Assembly (NCBI GenBank): GCA_009602725.1
Contig: WELB01000009.1
Location: 204,171-268,170 of the forward strand
DNA from: Spirogloea muscicola
Taxonomy: Eukaryota; Streptophyta; Zygnematophyceae; Spirogloeales; Spirogloeaceae
Length of the DNA: 64,000 bases
Direction of reading: 5' to 3'
Shown: one piece after another, positions 34,801 to 45,439 of the stretch
Layout of the letters: the number at the start of each line of letters is the position of its first letter
Numbering within the stretch: position 1 is the stretch's first letter
Made by a program: the position numbers and the translations under genes
The notes under the pieces: model-generated
Seen by the model: only the letters and a program-made list of their open reading frames with translations
Databases searched by the model: none
What the model was told of the DNA's origin: nothing

Positions 34801-35934
34801 AGAGTCGTCCCAAAGGAGACGCGAAGAAGGTACTCTGCCGCCCCCTGGCTCAACTCATCAGCAACACAGGACTCCAGCAAGGTCAGACGCCACCTAACGG
34901 CCACCCTGGCTGCCTCAAGTGCATGGGCCAACACTAACTACTCCACATCAGGTGTGTTGATAGGTTGCGTCAGGATCAGCAAAGGAGGGACCTGCAACAC
35001 GCGAATCTTAGGCAGCTCAGAGGAATGTTGGTTGACCAGACCTGAATCTGCTTAATTAGCGGCTGGAATTTGAGCCACAGAGACTTCTGGTTGAGGATGG
35101 CCTGGAAGTTCTTGGGGAGGACGTACAGCACGTCGCCCTCGTCAGACACCTGCAGGCTCCTCCATCACCATGAGCGTCACAAGCACGTGGCTGACCACTC
35201 TGCTCAGCGCACATGGGCTGTAGCAATGGTGTATGCCCAGAGTTGGCAAATCAAGAATCTGACAAGAGCTTGAAGGATAAGCCTCATGTGACTCAAGCCT
35301 TATGTCAGTTTAGCTCATGAGAGTGAGTTGGTTGATGGCCTTGCTGCAGTCTGGTGCCGCGCACCTCAAGGAAGCCCTGAGCATCCGCAGCGAGAGCTCT
35401 GAGGGCGCTCTCGGCCTCGCTGAGCTTCAGCCCCGCCGCCGCCGCGACGTCGCCGACCGTCACCCGCCCTCCCAGGTCCGACACCGCGGCTATCGCGCTG
35501 TCTCGCACGGCAGGCGGGAGCGCGTCCACCTCGTTGCGCAGCCCCAGCTTGAGCTCCGGCATGTCCCGCTCGGCCTCCTGGAACGGCGGCAGCGGCCGCG
35601 AGGCAGCCCGCTCCAGCTGCCGCTCGCGCTCCGGCTCCGCCTGGTACCGGCTCTGGACGGTGAGGCCAACCTTGCCACCGTTGTAGACGGCCACTCGCGA
35701 CGTCCCGAGGCTGTCGCTAGAGCTCAACTGAGTGCCGCCAATGGAGGACCGCCAGGCTCCGAGGCGGACGACGGCTGCCGGCCTGCCTCCCGCGCCCCTG
35801 CGCCTGCCGTGGACGGCCACCGCCAGCGGCGACGCCTGCGGCCGGCGCGGCTCGAAGCTGGTGACGCGGCCGTCTCGCCGGGCGAGCGGCAGCGGCGGCG
35901 CTGCCAGCCGCAGCGGGAAGGCGGCCGAGGCCAT
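31816..35934 (-). CDS. Plastid membrane protein, At5g03900-like, thirteen exons
   Basis: Minus-strand exons are 35365-35934, 35042-35149, 34741-34844, 34464-34616, 34265-34340, 34036-34101, 33799-33891, 33542-33607, 33206-33366, 32902-32988, 32552-32624, 32189-32332 and 31816-31956; phases agree and the product is 613 residues. The N-terminus is rich in Ala, Arg and Ser with few acids, like a plastid transit peptide. Then come GRVTVGDVAAAAGLKLSEAE, AEYLLRVSFGTTLLAS (a membrane segment), FSFVFGDGDPNQGME, GDYITKQGGVVTAEELAP, LPVLQRLDGHPEVDEE, LAIGLGAVNLAGVL and AYAGSFFAIPAIRWL (further hydrophobic segments), and DRIIYSTEKEVSEQD near the end. These follow the order in plant At5g03900, annotated as a chloroplast protein with a suggested iron-sulfur link but no proven biochemistry. 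Exon 12 ends in AAG before GCAAGT, a GC-AG intron. Convergent with the PYRP2-like gene. Confidence 0.9.
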
Positions 35935-36003
35935 GCTGGCGTGGCCGCGGAAGCGAGAGGGCGGGCTACGCTGGCGGCGGAGGCGCCGTCGCCCGCGCCG
36001 CTT

Positions 36004-36006
36004 ACT

Positions 36007-36037
<31 letters not shown>

Positions 36038-36038
36038 G
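36004..36038. repeat. (CGG)n array upstream of the At5g03900-like gene
   Basis: About eleven CGG triplets lie 70-105 bp upstream of the ATG. The frame is open through them on the minus strand, giving Arg runs, but only with a GTG start at 36102, so they are read as 5' leader. Confidence 0.7.
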
Positions 36039-36209
36039 TGCTGGCGCTGGGAGAATGACGGGGGTGAGGGAGGTGTCGTGGCGGGCTCACTGAGGCCTCC
36101 ACGTGGCAGGCTCTTCGGGATGGGCCCGACGGGACGACTGGTGGACGACGGTGGCAGACTCGCGTCGTTTCGCGCGCCCACCGTAAACGAAGCTGGCTTG
36201 CTTACCGCT

Positions 36210-36275
36210 GTGTACACAGCTTTGGGCTGGCGTCTCACAGCCATTGCCTTACGTTGAGAGAGCTGTTTCTTCTAT
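36210..36275. repeat. GGGCTGG hairpin repeat
   Basis: TTTGGGCTGGCGTCTCACAG is followed by CCATTGCCTTACGTTGAG, which closely matches the unit at 11490-11525. From here to about 37260 nothing with a recognised domain was seen, apart from a possible last aldolase exon near 36730-36835. Confidence 0.5.
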
Positions 36276-37235
36276 TGGGTACTGCTTGTGGGTCTTGCCA
36301 GAGTGCCTCTTTTCCAGCTGCAAGTACTCCAACTTGCGGCTTCTTACTCGGCCCATTCACTGTGGTCTCTTGCATAGCTGTGTGATTGCTTACCCTGCTT
36401 ACCCTGCAAGCTGCAAGTGGCTCGCCCACATGGGACCCCAAGGGGCCGTTGAGGTTCCTAGACACTGGCTTCCCACGGGACCGATTGGAGACATACTGAC
36501 ACAATGCCCTGGGAGATGCCGTTCCCTGCGCCCCAACGGAGCTGCGTGTTCACCGTAAACACTTCGGCTGCACTGTGCTTCACCTCTCGAAGTACTTGAA
36601 TGCTGGAAAAGGATTTTTTGCCTGCTCACCACTGAAGGGCGTGCACAGCAAGGCTGCACGGTCCGCAAGTGAGCAAGCACTCAATTACAACAGAGTTTTT
36701 TCTGCTATCACTACAGCTACAGAAGGCAAATGTTGACTGTTTAAGTGTTCAGCGCTAATGTGCTGGCTGGCGTTTCTACTTGCCAGCACCTCCAAGGCGG
36801 AGGGCCTGGAGGATGCGGCCCCCGCCAGGAGAAGGGTGAGGACCATCATACTTGCCCAGCTGCACGCAAATATGAAACAATGCCATATTCAGATATTAGT
36901 AACTACTGACCACCAACTAGAGAAGCACCAGGAAGAGATGATCTGTATCAAACGGTACTGCACTGTAAACAGTAAACAGAGGCTACTATTTTGTGGGGAA
37001 TGCAAACCTGGGCTTCAGAGTTGGCCTTTGCTAGTGCTACGAGCCGAGTCTGAGCTGCTTCTCGATTTTCCTCCTACTCCAATATCATGTATTGTTAAGA
37101 ACCAGTACTCTTTTAGAGCAAGCAATGGGTGCAAGCAAGCAATAGCAACAGCAAGGAGACACAGCAAGCAAGCAATAGCAAGAATATGTTGCCACAAATA
37201 AGTACCATGTAGTGCTCCTTGGCTAGAGATGTGGT

Positions 37236-37266
37236 TTACAGTTTAGGATTTAGGGTTTAGGGTTTC
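37236..37266. repeat. Telomere-like heptamers near the aldolase 3' end
   Basis: TTTAGGATTTAGGGTTTAGG followed by GTTT gives about four TTTAGGG-type units, most likely in the last intron or 3' region of the minus-strand aldolase gene. The run is too short for a telomere. Confidence 0.6.
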
Positions 37267-37329
37267 TCCTCACGGAGTACATGAACCCGTGCAGCGCTGT
37301 GAATGCATGCATGTAGGAGTTGCTCTTAC

Positions 37330-39950
37330 CTTGCCAGCCCAGATTTTCAGTGTGCTCGATTGAAGAGCGCGTCCATAGGAGAATGTGAGGGCCCATGGTT
37401 GCGGACCAAATGCCTGGAGTGTAAAGGCGTGTGTGCAGTCATCAGGAGAAGGGGCAGTGGCCAATTCATGACCATGACTAGCTGTGCATGATCAGCAAAG
37501 TAGACAGACACGTATGTGTTCACTTGCTCTACCAACTCACCTGCAGTGCATTCAGATTGAGTGTTGCTTCCTCTTCGCTCATCCCGCCCGATAAAAAGTG
37601 AATGCCTGCAGGCACAAATAATAGCATCGTCTTATAAGCAAGAAAGGAAGACTTTACTTGTACAGAAGTAGGCAGGGCAAACAAGTCCATCTTTGAGTTC
37701 CTGCTCGTGTGGTGCATGTACCAGGCACGGCAGCTGGAACTGATCGCCTCATTGTTCGGACGGTGTAAGCTGCAACTTCTTGTGGTGGAGGAGTCGGGAC
37801 ATCAAGGCCTGACAAGGGGCTCAGAGACAACATGACTGAGTACTTTCGACGTGTATGACAATGTGAGATTTCTCCCTTCTCTGCATTAGACAGGTGCAGC
37901 ATCACGAGGCAGGAGCACGTCGACCACAATGCACCTGGCAAGATCATGTTGGGCTTGAGCAAGATACCCTCCAGCATGACACTGCAAAGAGCGAATAGTT
38001 GAGGGTGTGAGCAATCTCTTCAGTATTGTCTTTGTACTATGATGTTAGGAGCCGCACACTCCAGAATGGTTGATCGGTTAAGTACTGAACTTGAACTTGC
38101 ACAAGAGTCCAGGATGCATGTATGACATATTACAGAGTGCTTAAGCAAGAAACTGACGATTCTGCCAACACAAGGAGAATGTTGGCGCTTGTCATACTTG
38201 TACTCATTCAGTAGCCGAAAAACGTGGGAGTTCACCATCTCAGACACATAAGCCGTCCTCTCAATGCTGCGAGCGGAGCAGCATAATACATATCACCATC
38301 AAGTTTACCTAACAAAGAATTCACATTTGCATGTGCAGACCTTGACACATGCTGCATGAGCAAGTAGAGCTACACACTTGGAGGTATAGGCAAGACCTGT
38401 AGTCGCCATCACCAAGAGTCACTTCTGGCTCCACTATTGGCACAAGGCCATTGGCCTGCCACAAAGACACCATGGTACCAGATTAACACTGCTACCACAA
38501 TCCTAAAGGACCTGTAGGGCAAGTCTTGAATGCAGAACACTTGCCAGCAGGTTGTCAGTGCAAACTCTTATAGAGAGCTGATATTGACTCAGCAAGCTCA
38601 GAGGGCTGCCAATATCTGCCTGTGACTGCCTTGGCCGCGACTTGAGGAGAAAAAGAAAGGGGTGGGCGGGGGGNNNNNNNNGGGGGGGGTGGGGGGGGGG
38701 TAAAGGGGGGGGTTTTTAGATTTAAGATTTGGTTTAGCAGGGCACCACAGCGACACAAACAAACCTGGCAAATGAGAGCGTAGCGAGCCAGCCCATGGCA
38801 GTTCTCCACAACTGCAACGGAAGAGGGGCAAGTGGTTGCGTCCACCTTGATGACAGCTCGCCACTTGGCAAATCTGGCCCCTTGCTGATAATACCTGCTC
38901 CCAGAAGGCTACAGTTGAAGGTATGGTGCTTGAAAGAGGACACCCTCATACGTAGTGCAGCATCTCATAGATCTCAAAGTCCATTGCCTTGTGATCACCT
39001 CTTGCAGCGATCAGCGAGGCCGTCAAGGCCCTGGGTAGCTGTCTCCCCATCAGTGCCGTCAATTGGCTGCAGCCCTGTGTCGACCTTTATACCTGGGACA
39101 ATTCCTTGCTCCTTCAGAATGTCCACAAACGGTTTGCCTTCACTTGACGACTGGAAGAGTGTCTCATCGAACATGATCGTGCCGCTTATGTACTGCAGCC
39201 ACCAGCAATGTCATTAGCCTCTTGATGTGATCTCAGGCGGTGGCTACTAAGGTGGCTACAAAGTGAGATACGCCTATCACCCTACTGCTTCAACTTTTGT
39301 TTGAGCAGCTTCAAGAAGGACTCTAAAAATGTCTAAGCTGATGACAGCTATAAGCCATGCACGCACGATCTGAGCCTCATCAAAAGCTTGGACTGTATAT
39401 GCACGTGTGTTTTCATGCTTTTTCCAAAGGCAGACGTGAAGCACCAGCTCATCAGATTCCATCTTCTACAGTTTGACAATGAGGACATTGCTGGCCAAGT
39501 CCAAATGGCAGTAGCAGCCTCTGGATCTGCAATTATCGCAGATTACATACATTCCCAAGGCCAGGAGCGCTGTACAGAAGATCTCTCCAATCCCGTCGAT
39601 TCTCCTCGGTGTTCTCAACTCCAACTGAGGCGAGCCTGCTTGGTTGACCAATACAGCTAGTTACCTCATCCATCACCAGGGGATGCTGCTCTAATGGCCT
39701 TGCAAGGCCATTTAGAACATGACTGAGCGGTGATTGCAGTGTAGCTTGCCAACTTACGGCGATCAGCTGCTCTGATCAAGTCAGCATTGGCAGATCAACC
39801 CACAGCTTGGATAGGGCGTGCGCACCTCTTGCCGGTGGTGGCATTGCTCTCGTCGGAGGCAAGTATGCCCTTGCCGGCCTGGCAAATGTACGCGGCTGTG
39901 CACTTGAGCTCGTCGGCGTAGGGGTTGGTGCGCTCGAAGTCGGAGGTCAT
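37330..39950 (-). CDS. FBA: Fructose-bisphosphate aldolase, class I (last exon unresolved)
   Basis: Ten minus-strand exons were resolved: 39826-39950, 39551-39635, 38999-39192, 38765-38894, 38397-38455, 38198-38266, 37935-37981, 37722-37808, 37541-37605 and 37330-37413. They join in frame to 315 residues; class I enzymes are about 358, so roughly 40 C-terminal residues are missing, possibly in an exon near 36730-36835. Seen are [81 protein letters not shown] (with the Schiff-base Lys of the family), [18 protein letters not shown] and [13 protein letters not shown]. The enzyme splits fructose 1,6-bisphosphate into two triose phosphates. No transit peptide precedes the ATG, which suggests the cytosolic form, though an upstream exon could add one. 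An assembly gap lies in the intron at 38674. Confidence 0.93.
38657..38716. other. Assembly gap within a G-rich tract in an aldolase intron
   Basis: Eight Ns are embedded in runs of up to ten G on the plus strand. The tract lies inside the intron between the fourth and fifth aldolase exons. The gap probably reflects sequencing failure through a G-run, which could form a quadruplex; its true length is unknown. Confidence 0.75.
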
Positions 39951-40555
39951 CACCGTGGCACCCCGCTGCCCCGCTCGTCGGCGGTGCCGCCACACCGCGC
40001 GGCTGTGAGTCGGCCTGCGCGCGGCGCCGCCATTGGATCCGAAGAACGCCGACGCCGACAGCGAAGGGGTCTCCTGCTGTCCTGTTGGCAGCACGGGAGC
40101 GGGAACAAGAGCTCACGTTGAGTGGCAAACCGAGTGCCATTGAATATGAGACGCATCAGTCTATAGCTGCTGCCACGTAACGCAGCCGCGATGCAGAAGA
40201 TCCGTGATCTGTGGCGCCGTCGACGGCGGCTGGCGGCTGCGCCGGCATCGACAGCGCGTACCACTGCTGGGGAGGCCGCGTGAGACGGCCGCCAATGTAG
40301 TGCCGCACGGCACCACAAGAGCAGCCATCACTGCGACGGCTGGTGGTCTGCCAATGCCGCTTTGCCGTCTCTTCTGCGGAGGCCGACGGCGTCCAAGGCG
40401 GCGGCGGCGGCTGCGGCGGCGGCCGGCGGCGGCGTCAGGCGGGTGTTGGCCACGAGCCTCACGACAGCTCCAGTCGGCCGCGTCACGCGGCTGTCGGTGG
40501 CATCCGGGCGCTTCCCAGGTTGTTCTCCGACAGCTAAACACAGCCCTTCGTAGTT
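39951..40555 (-). promoter_or_regulatory. GC-rich 5' region of the aldolase gene
   Basis: The stretch upstream of the aldolase ATG is GC-rich, with GGCGGCGGC arrays at about 40398-40437. Open frames here exist in several registers with Arg/Pro/Gly bias and no domain, so it is read as promoter and leader. Confidence 0.45.
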
Positions 40556-40857
40556 TGGCCCCTTCGAACCTTGTCATTATTTTGTTCGGGCTGCCTTTTT
40601 AACAGCCCTTATTCTTAACCCAATGGGAGAGCCACTTCTTTTCTAAACACAGCGGGCTACATGAGGAGCTGTCGGCGACGCGGTGCGCATGAGACGAAAC
40701 GAGGAACGACGCTTCCAGGAGAGGACGGTGGCTGTGGAAGAAGAAGTGGCACTCCCAATGGGGGCAAAGAGAAAGCGCGGCCAGATTGACTGGTGGCTGG
40801 GGCAAGGGCTGTGAAAAGCCAGTCCGAAAAGAATTGACAAAAGGTTCGAAGGGGCCA
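40556..40857. repeat. MITE-like element with ~55-bp terminal inverted repeats
   Basis: The left end TGGCCCCTTCGAACCTTGTC and the reverse complement of the right end, TGGCCCCTTCGAACCTTTTG, agree closely for about 55 bases, through the GGGCTGG-like block and CAGCCCTT. At 302 bp it has no coding capacity and is the clearest complete member of the hairpin family. The flanks read TT on the left and AA on the right, extending the palindrome, and no target duplication is evident. Confidence 0.7.
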
Positions 40858-40904
40858 AAAACGCCTGGCAGCTACGAAGGGGCCTGAAGAAGCTATGTCA
40901 GAAC

Positions 40905-41155
40905 GTCCATTCTTTTTGGGTTGGCTTTGCCAGCCCCTCTTCTCAATGGGCGAGCACCTTCTTCTGAACGGGGGGAGGATGGACCACTCAGTAGTTACGA
41001 GTGAGGAGCCTCAAATCCGGCAGACTAGCTGCCAGAAAATCATCCCCCTGACGAATTATCCCCCTGACCCTTTCACAGCCAGATCAAGCCAATACACCCC
41101 ATTTTGGGCTGGCTTTTCCAGCCCCTATCCTCAATGGGCGAGCCCTTTCTCGGCC
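40905..41155. repeat. Two hairpin repeats, second subfamily
   Basis: At 40910-40960 and 41100-41150 the order is TTTTGGG(C/T)TGGCTTT, CCAGCCCC, and TCAATGGGCGAGC. Both face the same way and match 1640-1715 and 2665-2745. Confidence 0.55.
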
Positions 41156-41275
41156 CTTCGATTGTTTCAAATACACGAAATTTCTTTCTCGGCTGGGAGA
41201 GGCCAGCCTGGAAACAGATTGACAAGTCCCGAAGCATGAGCCAGGTGCGCGGCGGCGCAAAGCCTGGGCTGGCCT

Positions 41276-41372
41276 CTCACCGCTCTTAGGCCCCTCTGAA
41301 TTTTTGTGAATTCTTTTTGGGCTGGCTTTTCGCAGCCCTTGCCCCCATTGGGAGTGCCACTTCTTCTTACAG
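41276..41372 (+). repeat. Hairpin-family arm, inverted partner of 45262-45352
   Basis: From CTCACCGCTCTTAGGCCCCT through TGTGAATTCTTTTTGGGCTG and GCCCCCATTGGGAGTGCCAC to CTTCTTC this arm is nearly identical to the reverse complement of 45262-45352. By eye only a handful of differences occur in about 88 bases. The arms enclose the uL18 gene and its downstream tandem repeat. Confidence 0.65.
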
Positions 41373-41494
41373 CCACCGCCCTCTGCTGCGTCTTCAATTC
41401 TACTGGCAGCGTCTCTTCCTCAAAAGCCGCCGGGGACAGGCTCTGACGCCGCTTCTCTTGCCGGCTCATTTGACCTTGTCAGGACATTTGCAAG

Positions 41495-41560
41495 GCTAGA
41501 ATTGGCCTCCCTTTCAATTTCATGCGCACCGCGCGCCTTCTCTCTCTCTCTCTCTCTCTG
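41495..41560. repeat. GCGCGCCTTCTCTC repeat ending in a (CT)n run
   Basis: GAATTGGCCTCCCTTTCAAT, CATGCGCACCGCGCG and CCTTCTCTC precede about ten CT dinucleotides. It matches 8190-8245 and, in reverse, 19605-19655. Confidence 0.6.
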
Positions 41561-42070
41561 TGCTACGACATAGATGTGCTTGCCTTCGTACTTGGCTATA
41601 ATGGCCTTCGATTGTTTCAAATACACGAGATTTCCCCATTTTGCGCTGGCCTTTCCGAGTCCCCAGTAGGGACCTTCTATGGTCTTTGGTCGTCTGGGTC
41701 CTCGTTTCCACACCCTCCTCCAAAACAGTGCCAATCTAGGCTACACACGTCGTGCAGATGTGTTTCCGGTTGAGTTGGGCTTGCCAGCTGCATATCTGTC
41801 TTTCTTGCGACGACGTGTTTCAGCCTGTTTGCAGCGTGCTCAGGCTAATGCCTTGCACCAGGAAGCTGGGCGAGCTCTAGTTGGTGGCAGAAGGGCTTCG
41901 TATCTGACATCTAGTATTCAGGCATCGGTTAGCGACCTATATGTTTTGACCCGTGGTTACTGAGCGGGTCACTTTGCTGTAGATTATGTAGGCTTTAGAT
42001 GTGCTTGCCTTTGTACTTGGCCTTTGGCCTTCGTTTGTTTCAATCAAATACACGAGATTTTCTTTTATGG
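41560..42070 (+). repeat. Dispersed repeat with conserved short coding segment, copy 2
   Basis: This is the plus-strand partner of 4970-5330. The open segment at about 41775-41963 gives LGLPAAYLSFLRRRVSACLQ, then RAQANALHQ and YVLTRGY before a stop. The leader (AGATGTGCTTGCCTT then CGTACTTGGC) recurs again at about 41998, so the unit contains a direct repeat of its own end. Unknown family. Confidence 0.5.
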
Positions 42071-42289
42071 GAGAGCACTTTCTTTTTGCTAACCCGCGTG
42101 GCCCCGTCGCTTTCGGGCACCTTCTCAACTAGGGCTGCGTGGTACCTGGGGCGCCGTTGGATAGAGCCATCGCCACCACCTTTCTCCCAGCCACCCCCTC
42201 CCTCGGCGTCGCGCAACCGGGCGCGGCTCGGCCGGACCTTAGCGCACGTGCTAGCACGGCAATTCCAGCGTGGCCGGCTTTGTGCCGAC

Positions 42290-43390
42290 ATGGCGTCCAG
42301 CGTGTATGCCACGTCACACTTTAGCTCTCAGTCGAAACGGGGCAGGGGGACGGGGTGGGGTTCGGGGTTAGGGTTTAGGGCCCTANCGGCGGCCCCGGGC
42401 CGCCTGGCGGTGGAGGCGGCGGGCCCGACGCGGCGGGAGAACGTGCGGACGCGCCACCGGCGGATCCGGCGGAAGGTGAGGCGGCCTGCCGCGGCGCTGG
42501 CTCCCCCGCCGGCGCCTCTCGCTTGGCATGCGAGAGGTACCGCGATCGATACCCTGCGACTCCACCATTGTCACGGGCACGAGGTCCGAGCCGAGCCGCC
42601 GGCTGGTCCTGCGGGCGCCGCGAAGACTCATGTTCGATTCCGGAGCCGTGGCTGGTCGATTACGGATTCGGTCGGGCGCTGCCATGCCGGCCCGGCCGGG
42701 CACCTGGTCTATTAGTGGGGAGGATACCAGAAGAAGAGGAGATCAAAGAGCGGAATTCCGTCACTTATTGTGGGACTTTGGAGCATCTGAGCGGGAAACC
42801 ATTCTAGGAACAAAGCTGCCTCGCCTCGTGCCGTTCGTCAAAGCTTAATCAGATTGGAGAGCCACGGCAGCCGACGCTGACGCTGTCCTTAAACCCACGC
42901 CCTCCTCAAACCCATGTCACCCGCAGCTGAGCGGCACCACGGAGCGGCCGCGGCTGGCGGTGTTCCGCTCCAACAAGCACCTCTACGCGCAGGTCATCGA
43001 CGACACGCAGTCCGTGACGATCGCCGCCGCGTCCACCGTCCAGGCTGCGCTGCGCGAGGAGCTCAAGCTCACGGCTGGCCCCACCATGGTGAGAGCCCCT
43101 CTGGGTCGGCCCGACTCTTGCCTTCTGCTGCCCGCTTTGGGTCGCCCTCGTCCACTGCCTGCAGCACCATTGCTGGGTTGCGCACTTACGAGACTGAAGC
43201 CTTCAATGTGGCCCCGGCTCGCGCGCCCCAATGGCTCCAGGAGGCAGCCAAGCGCGTGGGGGAGGAGCTCGCCAAGCTCTGCCTGAGCAAGGGCATCAGC
43301 AAGGTGGCGTTTGACCGTGGCGGGTTCATCTACCACGGTCGCATTCAGGCTCTGGCTGATGCGGCTCGTGAGGCGGGCCTTGAATTCTAG
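42290..43390 (+). CDS. Ribosomal protein uL18, bacterial/organellar type, three exons
   Basis: Exons are 42290-42475, 42927-43088 and 43241-43390; all junctions are phase 0 and give 165 residues. The mature part reads [54 protein letters not shown] and [19 protein letters not shown], the standard order of bacterial-type L18, which binds 5S rRNA in the large subunit. The first 45 residues are Ser/Arg/Gly-rich and low in acids, fitting an organelle transit peptide; plastid is favoured over mitochondrion but not proven. Part of this leader is encoded by a telomere-like GGGTTAGGGTTTAGGG run, and one base in it is N (42386), so one residue is undetermined. The aldolase gene lies divergently upstream. 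Confidence 0.92.
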
Positions 43391-43461
43391 GGTTTCAGTA
43401 GGATGGACATTATTGTAGCCCTGACTCTAGCCACCTGAAGCTAGTTGCAATGTGCCTTCAA

Positions 43462-44224
43462 GGTTTCGGTCAAGCCTCCGGGACCAGCAGGAGCACAATG
43501 AGCATTGGCCCCGGTTTCTCTTGAATATATTTCAGCTGTGTCTAGCCTAGCTTGAGAATGTCACAAACAAAGGTCCTCATTGCTGTCGTTCCTCACCTCT
43601 TCCACAAGCCTTTCCTGGTAATTTCTGTTATAAGGTGCAGGAGGTATGTGCTGCAGATTGCTGTAGGACTAGCTGCTTGTGAGTGGATGTTGGTCATGAT
43701 ACATAGTACGAGTTCTGACGGATTCTTGTGGTTCCATAAGGTCTTTGCTTGTGCAGCTAAGCCAGGGGCGCAGCTGTCTTGTTGCACAAATTCTTATTCA
43801 GTCATATTTTGAAGTCATATACATGCTTACTGCACAGGCAAAGGTTTGTATAAAGCCTCCGGGATAGCAGGAACACATTGAGCATTGGACCCGCTTCCTC
43901 TTGAAAACGGTGTTAACTGTGTCCAGTCTAGCTTGAGAAAGTCACAGGCAAAGGCCCTCAACGCTGAAATGCCTCAGCTCTTTCCGCAAGCCTTTCCTTG
44001 TGAGTTCTGGAATTTGTTGCAGGAAGTATATGCTGCAGACTGCTGGAGTCGTAGCTGCTTGTCAATAGATGTTGGTCATAAAAGATAGTACAAACAAGGA
44101 CTGACGATTCTTGTGGTTCGTTTCATAAGGTGTTTGCTTATGCAGCTAAGCCAGGGGCGCAGCTGTCTTGTTGCGCGGAATTATCAGTCATGTTAAAATC
44201 ACATACATGCTTACTGCACAGGCA
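43462..44224 (+). repeat. Tandem duplication, two ~382-bp units downstream of uL18
   Basis: Units at about 43462-43842 and 43843-44224 share order throughout, for example AAGCCTCCGGGA, CTTGAGAA(A/T)GTCACA, CACAAGCCTTTCC or CGCAAGCCTTTCC, and AGCTAAGCCAGGGGCGCAGC. They begin just after the uL18 stop, so the gene's 3' UTR was probably duplicated. Divergence is visible, so the event is not recent. Confidence 0.75.
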
Positions 44225-44339
44225 TGCCCCATTTGATAAACGATGAACGACAACGATCACCTAGGACCGGCCACTGGGCTCCACTAGCGAAGCAAGCATG
44301 CAATGTAGGGCTCTAGTAGCATCCCCCAGCCCACAGCAC

Positions 44340-44700
44340 AAGGGTACATGAGTGAGGGGCATAGTACTCACTCGCTCCGCAGATTGCATGAGCTGACAAA
44401 TAGTGCTCCTGTATACGATGCAAACGCTTCATGTAGAGGCTGCTCATGACTTTCTCTGAGAAGTCCGGGGCAGTCAGCATGAAAATGCAGTGCGGGTAAT
44501 GATTTCATGGGCCTGTGATTAGCTTGGGTGCTAGCTTGGCCATGTCGAGGACATGCTGGCGGTAGAAGTATACGCCAAAGGCCTCACTGCATGCATCAGG
44601 GTAGATGATTACTCGTCGTGGCATGGGGTGTGAAAGTGCAGCCAGTCGTGTCCCCAAAGTGATTGTGTGCAACAGTTCTCCTTCTCCCATAATACGAGCA
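44340..44700 (-). other. Unrecognised minus-strand coding pieces
   Basis: Two adjacent open pieces look protein-like. One reads MPRRVIIYPDACSEAFGVYF and continues to KLAPKLITGP (44505-44690). The other reads HYPHCIFMLTAPDFSEKVM then SSLYMKRLHRIQEHY (about 44350-44495). No family is recognised. They could be part of a transposon gene or two exons of a decayed host gene. Confidence 0.3.
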
Positions 44701-45261
44701 AAACTGGGCTTGCACTTCTGTCTCGATTTAGTTAGAAGCTAGTCTGGTCCTACTTAAGTGCTTGCTATAGAATGCAGACGTTGCAGTAGATATTGGCAAG
44801 CACTGTCTCGCATCAACCATCTCCTAGGCAAGTCACGACCAAACGACAGGAACAATCCAAGACTAGAGCATTGCCATGACCAAGATGACAAGTGGGCTCT
44901 CCTCTTGCGTCTATTCTTTTGGGGCTGGCCTCTTACGGCCCTAGCCCCTTTTAGAAGAGCTGCTTCTCTTACGTTTCCTTGCAAGAAACAAGGAGCAGTG
45001 CGCTTACCACTTCCGTCAATCTCTTTTTGACGCGCTCCTTCTCTCTCGTTTTGACGATCAGTGTCTGTGTTGTTTCTTGGACAAAATATGCAGAGACTGT
45101 TTGGACTTGCGTAAGGGAGGACGATGAGGGGGAAGCAGCCCTGCCACGATTGAGGCCAAGCAAATAGCACCGCTCGAGGCGAGTCCTTGAGCGATGAGGC
45201 TGGTCTGGGCGAGGCCATCCGGCGCCCATTTGCGATCTTCGGACATGCAACAGAGACGTGC

Positions 45262-45352
45262 AATGAAGAAGTGGCACTCCCAATGGGGGCAAGGGATGCG
45301 AAAAGCCAGCCCAAAAAGAATTCACAAAGGTTCAGAGGGGCCTAAGAGCGGT
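45262..45352 (-). repeat. Hairpin-family arm, inverted partner of 41276-41372
   Basis: Starting GAAGAAGTGGCACTCCCAAT and ending GAGGGGCCTAAGAGCGGTGA, it is the inverted near-copy of the arm at 41276. A further family unit at about 44905-44965 lies between them. Confidence 0.65.
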
Positions 45353-45439
45353 GAGCAGCTACAAAGGGGCCTGAGGATGCAATGGTAAAACANCATGGCG
45401 GTGAGGGCGGCAGCGTCCGGCAGGAAGCAGGCCGGCAGC

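Noticed and set aside
35935-36102. N-terminal extension of the At5g03900-like protein
   Set aside because: It would need a GTG start and translate a CGG array into poly-Arg; the ATG at 35934 is preferred.
37236-37266. A true telomere
   Set aside because: Only about four heptamers, embedded in a gene-bearing region.
41530-41560. CRISPR-like or satellite array at the CT run
   Set aside because: A simple dinucleotide run; no spaced direct repeats of CRISPR type occur anywhere in the window.
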